Assembly: GCA_018058245.1 (NCBI GenBank)
Contig: JAGPCC010000001.1
Coordinates: forward strand, 1-64,000
DNA: 64,000 bases
From: Verrucomicrobiales bacterium
GTDB lineage: Bacteria > Verrucomicrobiota > Verrucomicrobiia > Verrucomicrobiales > DEV007
Direction of reading: 5' to 3'
Part shown: positions 57,295-64,000 of the stretch, in pieces
How positions within the stretch are numbered: position 1 is the first letter of the stretch
How the letters are laid out: every line of letters begins with the position of its first letter
The notes under the pieces: generated by a model
Database searches by the model: none
Seen by the model: the letters and a program-made list of their open reading frames with translations, nothing else
Told to the model about the DNA's origin: nothing
Program-made: the position numbers and the translations under genes

Positions 57295-58950
57295 CTACTT
57301 TTTGCGAGTCTGGTCTTTCATCATCCGCTCTGCCAGTGCGAGGGTCTCTGGGCTGACTCCTCCGAGCATCCGGGCCAACTCATTGACCCGACTCTTCCCG
57401 GAGACAGACTCTAAGCGAGAATTTGTGGTGTCGTTCTCGACTTCTTTGATCACGAGATAGTGGCGATGCGCGAGGGCGGCGACCTGCGGCATGTGAGTGA
57501 TCGCCACGACCTGGTGCCGGTCCCCGAGGAAAGCCATCTTCCGCCCCACCGCCCCGGCGATCTCCCCGCCGACATTCGCGTCGATCTCGTCGAAGACCAT
57601 CAGAGGGATCTGATCTTGATCCGCGAGCGCACTTTTCACGGCGAGCATCACCCGCGACATTTCCCCGCTCGAGGCGATCACTCGCAAAGGTTTGAGCGGT
57701 TCGCCGGGATTAGGTCCGAAAAGGAAGTCAATGCCTTCGAGTCCCTTTGGTCCGGGCGCGAGGAGAGGTTCGATCTCGATTTCGAAGATGGATTGGTTAA
57801 ATCCGAGATCATCCAAGTGCGCGGCGATTTCTTTCGCGAGAGACGGTGCTGATTTTTCCCGTTTCTCCGTGAGCACTTTCCCCGCTCTGTTCACATCCGC
57901 AGTCGCGGTCTCCACCCCGGCGTTGAGCCGCAGCAGTTCCGCTTCGCGGCCATCGACAGAGTCGAGTCGCTGCCTCGCTTTTGCTTCGTAGGCGATGACA
58001 TCTTCGACGGTCTGGCCGTATTTGCGCTTCAGGGTTTCGATTTCGTCGATTCTGCGCTCCACCAACGCGAGTTCCGTCGGATCAATTTCGAGTGCTTCCG
58101 AGTATTCCCGAAGGTTTCCCTCGAGTTCTTCGATCTCCACCCGAGCCGAGTCAAATCCTGCAACACGGTCGGCGATGGACGGATCAAAGCGCTCCAGTTC
58201 GCGGATGCATCGCTGCGCATTGGCGAGATTTGCGGAGGCGGCACTCAGCAAATCCACGGCCTGGTTGGCGTTCTCGACGAGACGGGAACCGTTCTGCGAC
58301 TGGCGATAGCGTAGCTCCAGCTCCGCTGCCTCTGCCGGATTGAGCGCCGTCGCCGCAATTTCTTCGACTTGAAAACGCAGCAGTTCGATCTCCTGATCGC
58401 TGACTTGACGCAGACTACGAAAATCCTCGAGCGCTTCTTGAGCGGTCATCAGCACTGCAAATGCCTGCCGATAGGCCCGGCGTTCCGGCCCGGCATGGGC
58501 GTAGGCATCCAGCATCGCAAGTTGGCGATCCTGGGAGAGCAGGGATTGGTGCTCGTGCGGACCGTGAAGATCGACGAGGTATCCGCCAATGGATTTCAAA
58601 ACCGACAGCGTGCAGGGGGAGCAGTTCACGAACTGCTTGTTTCCTGTTCCGAAAGACCGCTTCACCACCAACGAATTACCTTCGCAAGGTTCGAGGCCGC
58701 TGCTTTCAAGGAGAGCATTGACTTGATCGAGATTAGAAGTGAGCTCAAAAATCGCCTCGACCGAACAAATGCTCTCGCCCGTGCGAATGAGATCGTGATT
58801 CGCCCGCTCGCCGAGGATGAGTTTCAGCGCCCCCACGATCATTGATTTACCCGCCCCGGTCTGACCGGTGACCCCAATGAGACCGCTGCCGAGTTCCCAG
58901 GTAAGATCGTCAACGAGGGCGAGGTTCTTGATTTTTAAAACCGAGAGCAT
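57295..58950 (-). CDS. recN: DNA repair protein RecN
   Basis: A 551-residue SMC-like ATPase for double-strand break repair. The N-terminus MLSVLKIKNLALVDDL with Walker A TGQTGAGKSMI is followed by the long coiled coil and the C-terminal signature/Walker B part SSGEMSRVMLAVKSALA and VFDEIDANVGGE. Length matches the family's about 550. The open frame continues 208 codons upstream of the true ATG (58950), but those residues are antisense to the PhnP-like gene and unlike RecN. Only about 54 bases separate its start from that of the divergent PhnP-like gene. Confidence 0.97.
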   Translation of the reverse strand: MLSVLKIKNLALVDDLTWELGSGLIGVTGQTGAGKSMIVGALKLILGERANHDLIRTGESICSVEAIFELTSNLDQVNALLESSGLEPCEGNSLVVKRSFGTGNKQFVNCSPCTLSVLKSIGGYLVDLHGPHEHQSLLSQDRQLAMLDAYAHAGPERRAYRQAFAVLMTAQEALEDFRSLRQVSDQEIELLRFQVEEIAATALNPAEAAELELRYRQSQNGSRLVENANQAVDLLSAASANLANAQRCIRELERFDPSIADRVAGFDSARVEIEELEGNLREYSEALEIDPTELALVERRIDEIETLKRKYGQTVEDVIAYEAKARQRLDSVDGREAELLRLNAGVETATADVNRAGKVLTEKREKSAPSLAKEIAAHLDDLGFNQSIFEIEIEPLLAPGPKGLEGIDFLFGPNPGEPLKPLRVIASSGEMSRVMLAVKSALADQDQIPLMVFDEIDANVGGEIAGAVGRKMAFLGDRHQVVAITHMPQVAALAHRHYLVIKEVENDTTNSRLESVSGKSRVNELARMLGGVSPETLALAERMMKDQTRKK

Positions 58951-59004
58951 TACGTGAGTGTTGGAGAATGGTTCGCAGTATCGTACACGCCTCCGCCGCT
59001 TGCA

Positions 59005-59790
59005 ATGGAGACAAAAACAGAAATCATCTTCCTCGGCACGGGAACTTCCATCGGGGTCCCGGTGATCGGGTGTGACTGCGAAGTCTGCCTCTCGGAAGAT
59101 CCGAAAAACAAGAGACTTCGCTCCTCCCTTTTCGTTACGACACCGGAAGTCCGTTTTGTCGTCGATACCGGACCGGACTTCCGGCAGCAGTGCCTCCGCG
59201 AAGGCATTCGCCATCTGGATGCTGCCCTGTTCACCCACGCCCACAGCGATCACGTCATGGGATTCGACGATCTCCGCCGTTTCACGGTGAGGGAGCACGA
59301 AGAACTTCCAATTTTCGCGAACGGCGAGTGCCTCGATCGTCTCGAAGCGGCCTTTCCCTACATTTTTGATGGGGAGAATCGCTATCGTGGGTATTTGAAG
59401 ATCGCCCCGCACCGAATCTCGCGGCCATTCCCTCTCGGCGATCTCCTCGTGACGCCACTTCCCGTGATCCACGGCAAAGTCGAGACAAACGGGTTCCTCT
59501 TTTCGAGGAACGACCAAAAGTTGTTTGCGTATATCCCCGATGCGAAAAAATTGACCGCCGAAACCAAATCGCACCTCGCAGGGATCGATCTCTTAGTTCT
59601 TGATGGTCTCCAGCCAGAGAGGCACCAGACCCATCTCTCGATCAGCGAGTCGCTTGCCTTGATTAAAGAACTGGAGGTCAAGCAAGCCTGGCTCACCCAT
59701 TTTTCCTGCCGGATGAACTATAAAACGCTCGAGCCAACTTTGCCGCAGCGGGTGGGCCTGGCTTGGGACGGCTTGAAAATCTGCCTGTAA
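59005..59790 (+). CDS. PhnP-like metallo-beta-lactamase-fold phosphodiesterase
   Basis: A 261-residue MBL-fold hydrolase. The signature FLGTGTSIGVPVIGC, a Cys motif CDCEVC with DxxxKRLRSS, and the metal motif THAHSDHVMGFDDLR are typical of PhnP (phosphoribosyl cyclic phosphate phosphodiesterase) and close relatives, which hydrolyse cyclic phosphates; C-terminal THFSCRMNY completes the metal set. No other C-P lyase genes are nearby, so a different cyclic phosphate substrate is quite possible. ATG 59005 is used; a GTG at 58954 would add 17 poorly matching residues. Confidence 0.87.
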   Translation: METKTEIIFLGTGTSIGVPVIGCDCEVCLSEDPKNKRLRSSLFVTTPEVRFVVDTGPDFRQQCLREGIRHLDAALFTHAHSDHVMGFDDLRRFTVREHEELPIFANGECLDRLEAAFPYIFDGENRYRGYLKIAPHRISRPFPLGDLLVTPLPVIHGKVETNGFLFSRNDQKLFAYIPDAKKLTAETKSHLAGIDLLVLDGLQPERHQTHLSISESLALIKELEVKQAWLTHFSCRMNYKTLEPTLPQRVGLAWDGLKICL

Positions 59791-59934
59791 ACGATGAAAC
59801 GATTTCCTCGCTCTCTTTCCGCCTCGAAGATCATTCTGCGCTCGTCTCCGACACCTCCGCTGGGGCGAATCCGCTGAGCCTTGTCTTGACGCACCCCCTC
59901 GACGGGCTAGAATCGCTTCCCTGACCGACTTCCC

Positions 59935-61620
59935 ATGAGCGAATTTGAACCAAACCTGAAAGAAGCCGCTGAATTAGCAGAGGTGAACAAGATGCCACTC
60001 GGTAAGCGACTGAGCTATTACACCAAGCGCTCCGGCCCGGGATGGTTGCAGGCGGCGATCACCCTGGGCGGAGGCTCCCTCGCGAGCGCTCTTTTTCTCG
60101 GCGTGATCCTGCAATACGAGCTGATGTGGCTCCAGCCACTCGCCATGGTCCTCGGGGTCATCATGTTGTGCGCGATAGCCTACGTCACTCTTTCGAGTCA
60201 GCGCCGTCCGTTTGAAGCAGTCAAACAATTCGTCAGTCCTGTTCTCGGGTGGGCCTGGCTCATCGGAGCGATGCTCGCGAATATGGTCTGGTGTCTTCCG
60301 CAGTTCGCCCTCGGAACCGGCGCGGTACAACAGAATCTGATCCCCTCCCTTGAAAAATCGAGTTCCGCCCCGTGGTGGATCGGCCTCGTTCTGCTGATTG
60401 CCTCCGCTGTCGTAGTGCGCGCCTACGATTCGAACAGCAAGGGCATCAAACTCTTTGAGATCGTCCTCAAAGCGATGGTCGGGATTGTTGTTATCTCGTT
60501 TTTCCTCGTCGTGGCGAAACTGACGACCTCGGGCCTCCTCGATTGGGGCGCCATTTTGAAGGGATTTCTCCCCAGCCTGAGTTCGCTCTACAGCCCCACC
60601 CCAATCATCGCGGACGCCATTGCCGCCACCGGTGAAAACGCCGCGACCTGGACCGATTTGATCGCCAGAGACCAACGCAACATCGTGATTGCCGCCTTCG
60701 GAACCGCCGTCGGGATCAATATGACCTTTCTGCTGCCGTATTCCATGCTTCGTAAAGGTTGGACAAAAGAGCATCGTCCCCTCGCCGTGGTTGATCTGGG
60801 CATCGGGCTCTTTATTCCCTTTCTCATCGCGACGAGCTGCATCGTCATCGCCGCCGCGAGCCAATTCCACGGAAAGACCGACGACATTCTCAATCTCGAT
60901 GGCTCCGTCATCGCCGGGAAAGAGAGTGGTTTCAACACCACCGCAGAAAAGTTTGTGAGAGTTCGTTTTGCCGGGGATCTCGGGACCAAAGCCACTCCCG
61001 AGAAACTGGGGGAACTCCGTGACAGCCTTCCTCTCGCGGACCGCAAAGTCGTCGCGATGCTTGTTTCACGGAAAGATGGTGACCTCGCAAAATCGCTCTC
61101 GGCCCTGGCTGGGGAAGGCGTCGGGCGCATCGTTTTCGGTGTCGGTGTCCTCGGCATGGCCCTATCGACCATTATCATCCTCATGCTCATCAACGGTTTC
61201 TGCCTTTGTGAAGCACTTGGTCGCCCCGGCGACAAAAAGCTCCACTTTGTCGGCAGTCTCATTCCCGGGTTCATTGGCATTTGTTTCCCCCTCATTTGGA
61301 GCGGCGATTCCCGGGCCGCACTCGCCGTCCCGACCTCCGTCATCTGCGGTTCCCTTCTGCCGATTGCCTATTTCACCTTCCTCCTCCTCATGAACTCCAG
61401 ACGTCTCCTCGGTGACGCGATGCTGACCGGTGGGAAAAGGATCATCGCCAATGTTCTCATGCTCACCGCCACCTCCGTGGCGACTTTCGGCTCCGTGTGG
61501 GCATTAAAAGATCAAGAATTCGGCGGGATCCCCTTCGGGCGGGTTGGGATCGGCCTCCTCATTCTTCTCTTTCTTATTGGCCTTTTCGGCTTTCTTTCTA
61601 AAAACAAAAAATCATCATGA
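59935..61620 (+). CDS. Nramp-related membrane transporter lacking canonical metal-site motifs
   Basis: A 561-residue polytopic protein of the Nramp/APC superfamily, with about 11-12 hydrophobic segments and a 70-residue extramembrane insert near residues 315-385. The family opening GPGWLQAAITLGGGS aligns with GPGF...DPGN of TM1, but DPGN is replaced by LGGGS; the TM6 MPH motif aligns with LLPYS. The three metal ligands Asp, Asn and Met of true Nramp transporters are thus absent, so manganese or iron transport is unlikely or altered; Nramp-related magnesium transporters show similar departures. The stop overlaps the next gene's ATG (ATGA). Confidence 0.78.
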   Translation: MSEFEPNLKEAAELAEVNKMPLGKRLSYYTKRSGPGWLQAAITLGGGSLASALFLGVILQYELMWLQPLAMVLGVIMLCAIAYVTLSSQRRPFEAVKQFVSPVLGWAWLIGAMLANMVWCLPQFALGTGAVQQNLIPSLEKSSSAPWWIGLVLLIASAVVVRAYDSNSKGIKLFEIVLKAMVGIVVISFFLVVAKLTTSGLLDWGAILKGFLPSLSSLYSPTPIIADAIAATGENAATWTDLIARDQRNIVIAAFGTAVGINMTFLLPYSMLRKGWTKEHRPLAVVDLGIGLFIPFLIATSCIVIAAASQFHGKTDDILNLDGSVIAGKESGFNTTAEKFVRVRFAGDLGTKATPEKLGELRDSLPLADRKVVAMLVSRKDGDLAKSLSALAGEGVGRIVFGVGVLGMALSTIIILMLINGFCLCEALGRPGDKKLHFVGSLIPGFIGICFPLIWSGDSRAALAVPTSVICGSLLPIAYFTFLLLMNSRRLLGDAMLTGGKRIIANVLMLTATSVATFGSVWALKDQEFGGIPFGRVGIGLLILLFLIGLFGFLSKNKKSS

Positions 61621-62663
61621 AATTTGGAATTATCGGGGCGGGCATGATCGCCAACTTTCACGCAAAAGCGATTCTCGCTATGGAAGGAGGCGAGTTGCAT
61701 TCCTTTTACGGGCGGCGTCAGGATGCGGTCGATGAGCTCGTCGCAGAAAATGGCGGGATCGGGTACACGGATCTCGAGGCCTTTCTCAACGATCCCGAAC
61801 TGGAGATCGTCACGATCGCGACCCCCAGTGGCGCCCACCTCGAACCCGCCCTCGCCGCAGCCAAAGCGGGAAAACACGTCGTCTGCGAAAAGCCGATCGA
61901 AATCACCCCCGAGCGCATCGACATGATGATCAACGCCTGCGACGAAGCCGGCGTGACCCTCTCCGGGATCTTCAATCGGCGTTTTCACCCAGCCATGGAC
62001 GCCTTCAAAGAGGCCGTGGAACAGGGTCGCTTCGGACAGTTAACCCTGTGTGATGCCTATGTGAAATGGTATCGCACCCAGGCCTACTACGATTCCGGTG
62101 CCTGGCGCGGGACCTGGGCGCTCGACGGGGGCGGTGCCCTCATGAACCAATCGATTCACCTCGTCGACCAGCTCATCTACCTCGCCGGGGACGTGGCCTC
62201 GGTCTGCGCATCGACCGCCTGCCTCGCTCACGAGGGAATCGAAGTAGAAGACACCGCCGTCGCGATCCTGGAGTTCAAAAACGGCGCCCGCGGAGTCATC
62301 CAGGGATCGACCGCCTGCTGGTCATCGACGGGGCATCCGGCCGAGATTCAGATGTCGGGAGATCAGGGGTCCGTCTTCCTCGCAGATGAAAAATTCCGGG
62401 TCTGGGATTTCGCCGAGACAGCTCCCGAAGACGAACTCGTCCATGCCGAGATGATGCAGGGCAGCGTTACCAAAGGGCTCGGAGCGAACGACCCGAAGGC
62501 AATCAACTTCGAAGGACACAAGCGGAATTTCGAGGACGTCGTCACCGCAATCCGCGAGGGACGCACCCCCCGCGTGGACGGGAGAGAAGCGCGCCGTGCG
62601 GTTGCCCTGATCTGTGCGATCTACGAGAGCGCAAAGAACGACGGGGCCAAAGTGACCCTCTGA
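61617..62663 (+). CDS. Gfo/Idh/MocA family oxidoreductase (second copy)
   Basis: A 348-residue dehydrogenase: Rossmann motif IIGAGMIANFHAKAI, the catalytic CEKPIEI motif, FNRRFHPA, and the C-terminal signature GGGALMNQSIHLVDQLIYL with a His near the active site. It resembles sugar or inositol dehydrogenases such as UDP-N-acetyl-D-glucosamine or myo-inositol enzymes, but the substrate is unknown. Its ATG overlaps the stop of the Nramp-like transporter and the epimerase follows 18 bases later, so the three probably form an operon for a sugar-related function. It is clearly different from the copy at 10.3-11.4 kb. Confidence 0.9.
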   Translation: MKFGIIGAGMIANFHAKAILAMEGGELHSFYGRRQDAVDELVAENGGIGYTDLEAFLNDPELEIVTIATPSGAHLEPALAAAKAGKHVVCEKPIEITPERIDMMINACDEAGVTLSGIFNRRFHPAMDAFKEAVEQGRFGQLTLCDAYVKWYRTQAYYDSGAWRGTWALDGGGALMNQSIHLVDQLIYLAGDVASVCASTACLAHEGIEVEDTAVAILEFKNGARGVIQGSTACWSSTGHPAEIQMSGDQGSVFLADEKFRVWDFAETAPEDELVHAEMMQGSVTKGLGANDPKAINFEGHKRNFEDVVTAIREGRTPRVDGREARRAVALICAIYESAKNDGAKVTL

Positions 62664-62681
62664 TTTTTCCTGTCCTGCTTC

Positions 62682-63653
62682 ATGAAAACTGTGCTCGTCA
62701 CCGGAACTGCCGGATTCATCGCCCACCGGGTGACGCGTCTCCTTCTAGAGCAGGGAGTGGAAGTCGTCGGAGTGGACAACCTCAACGACGCCTACGATCT
62801 TCGCATCAAACAGCATCGCCTCGACGATCTCACCGGTCGCGAGGGGTTTCGCTTTTTCCACGCAGGTCTGGAGCATCTCGACTCACTCGTCCCTGTATTT
62901 GCGGCTGGTCCCTTCGATGCGGTTTTTAATCTCGCCGCCCGCGCCGGGGTTCGCTACAGCATCGAGAATCCGCACGTCTACTTGCAGTCCAACGCGCAGG
63001 GTGCCCTGAACATCCTGGAACTGATGCAGCAAAACGGTTGCGAGAAACTCGTCCTCGCCTCGACCTCCTCGCTCTATGCCGGTCAGCCGATGCCCTTTCA
63101 CGAGGATTTGCCGGTAGAGCGCCCGCTTTCTCCCTATGCGGCATCCAAAAAGGCGGCGGAGGTGCTCTCCTACACCTACCACCATCTCTACGGCATCGAT
63201 GTCTCGATCCTCCGTTATTTTACGGTCTACGGGCCAGCCGGCCGCCCCGACATGGCACCCTTCCGTTTCATCAAATGGATACAAGAGGGAACCCCGATCA
63301 CCGTATTTGGCGACGGCAAACAAACCCGGGATTTTACCTACGTCGATGACATCGCTCGCGGGACAATCCTCGCGGCAAAACCACTCGGTCATACCGTGAT
63401 CAATCTCGGAGGAGGAAAAACGCCCATTTCGCTGCTCGATTTCATCCACCTCATCGAAGACCGCCTCGGAAAGAAGGCGGAGATCATCTGGAAACCCATG
63501 AGTGCCTCTGAGATGATGGATACCGCCGCCGATATCCGCAAAGCTAAGAAACTTCTCGACTGGGAACCGCAAGTTGACCTCGAAACCGGCCTCGACGAGA
63601 CCATTTCGTGGTATCTCGAGAATCTGGAGTGGGCGTCGAAAGTGACCCTGTAG
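62682..63653 (+). CDS. NAD-dependent nucleotide-sugar epimerase (UDP-glucuronate epimerase-like)
   Basis: A 323-residue extended short-chain dehydrogenase. The dinucleotide motif VTGTAGFIAHRV, the segment NLAARAGVRYSIENP, the catalytic Ser region STSSLYA and Tyr-Lys in SPYAASKK with ILRYFTVYGPAGRPDM are those of UDP-glucuronate 4-epimerases. It would supply nucleotide sugars for envelope polysaccharide. It follows the Gfo/Idh gene closely. No Shine-Dalgarno sequence is seen. Confidence 0.92.
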   Translation: MKTVLVTGTAGFIAHRVTRLLLEQGVEVVGVDNLNDAYDLRIKQHRLDDLTGREGFRFFHAGLEHLDSLVPVFAAGPFDAVFNLAARAGVRYSIENPHVYLQSNAQGALNILELMQQNGCEKLVLASTSSLYAGQPMPFHEDLPVERPLSPYAASKKAAEVLSYTYHHLYGIDVSILRYFTVYGPAGRPDMAPFRFIKWIQEGTPITVFGDGKQTRDFTYVDDIARGTILAAKPLGHTVINLGGGKTPISLLDFIHLIEDRLGKKAEIIWKPMSASEMMDTAADIRKAKKLLDWEPQVDLETGLDETISWYLENLEWASKVTL

Positions 63654-63765
63654 GAATTGTCTTCTTTGAGGGATCGACACTCTTTCCCCGCCACGATCGC
63701 ACGATGGAAGGGAGCGCAGGGAATCCGCTTGCAATTCGCTTCGCCCTCGTCAGAGTGAGCCTGTT

Positions 63766-64000
63766 GTGAAAACACTTTTCGCCAGAACCCTCGTTCTCCT
63801 TGCCTGCATTCATCTTTTGGGTGGGCACTGGTTCGCGATGCAGGGGGTCGCGTGGGTGACGATGCTAGTGGATCACTCGCGGGAGGATTCATTGGTGGTG
63901 GCCATCGGCAAGACTTTCGACGGGCAACATCCCTGTACGCTCTGTAAGGTGGTGGACGACGGCCAAGACGAGGAACGTAGGCAGAAGGAGGCTCTGACCG
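63766..64000 (+). CDS. Small CxxC protein, 5' part (truncated by window end)
   Basis: An open frame starting at GTG 63766 runs off the end after about 78 codons. The first 20 residues form a hydrophobic signal or membrane segment (LVLLACIHLL), followed by an amphipathic helix, and the motif GQHPCTLCKVV near residue 60 with a Cys-x-x-Cys, then a charged stretch. Such small CxxC secreted proteins occur in Verrucomicrobiota, possibly linked to metal or redox functions. The product is incomplete here and I cannot name its family. Confidence 0.45.
   Translation, partial: MKTLFARTLVLLACIHLLGGHWFAMQGVAWVTMLVDHSREDSLVVAIGKTFDGQHPCTLCKVVDDGQDEERRQKEALT

Noticed and set aside
58951-59574. N-terminal extension of recN by 208 codons
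   Set aside because: The residues are antisense to the PhnP-like gene and unlike RecN, while the ATG at 58950 gives the exact family start.

Overview
This 64 kb window looks like ordinary chromosomal DNA of a Gram-negative bacterium, most probably a member of the Verrucomicrobiota (Planctomycetota/Lentisphaerota relatives are the main alternative). I infer this from the mixture of families: ThuA-like proteins, a secreted PQQ-propeller protein with an embedded methyltransferase, two Gfo/Idh/MocA oxidoreductases, two sialidase-like Asp-box proteins, an SHD1-type metallopeptidase, DUF2339, a secreted TPR-CHAT protein, an OprP-like porin and KDO/LPS sugar genes. Coding density is high, most genes have very weak or no Shine-Dalgarno sequence, and I find no rRNA, tRNA, CRISPR array, insertion sequence or prophage.

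Layout. 0-10.3 kb (mostly + strand): secreted alpha/beta hydrolase, metallophosphoesterase and HAD phosphatase; clpX; a secreted VWA protein with six tandem repeats; carA; an FHA membrane protein; purA and uppS. 10.3-18.2 kb (mostly - strand): a dksA/traR-type gene, ilvA and a Gfo/Idh oxidoreductase in one direction; a ThuA-like secreted protein; argH with a small membrane protein and a PDZ protein downstream; a Fur-family regulator. 18.2-25.4 kb: manA, kdsD (SIS-CBS), a membrane-anchored spermidine-synthase-like protein, a giant DUF2339 membrane protein and an OprP-like porin. 25.8-36.3 kb: accessory-looking region with a Tat-exported M19 peptidase homologue lacking part of its metal site, an SHD1-HExxH metallopeptidase, an overlapping ImmA/IrrE protease plus class III nucleotide-cyclase-like pair, a Tat-exported Asp-box protein, and the 1265-residue PQQ/methyltransferase/lectin protein.

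36.3-51.1 kb (- strand): a soluble hybrid histidine kinase with two kinase modules; a sialidase-like and a beta-helix (pectate-lyase-like) secreted pair; RNase R; a tRNA-dihydrouridine synthase; and a tandem PotD-type polyamine-binding protein translationally coupled (ATGA) to a Cache-HAMP-PAS hybrid histidine kinase. 51.1-64 kb: a SET-domain protein, a small DMT/SMR-like transporter, a secreted TPR-CHAT protein, recJ, recN, a PhnP-like metallo-beta-lactamase-fold enzyme, an Nramp-related transporter lacking the canonical metal-site motifs coupled to a Gfo/Idh oxidoreductase and a nucleotide-sugar epimerase, and the 5' end of a small secreted or membrane-anchored CxxC protein running off the window.

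The two most interesting units are (i) the overlapping ImmA/IrrE + cyclase-like gene pair at 29.1-30.7 kb, a candidate stress or defence signalling module, and (ii) the tandem PotD-like binding protein + hybrid kinase at 46.2-51.1 kb, a candidate polyamine-sensing two-component system. Housekeeping functions (ClpX, CarA, PurA, UppS, IlvA, ArgH, ManA, KdsD, RNase R, RecJ, RecN) are intact and of normal length.
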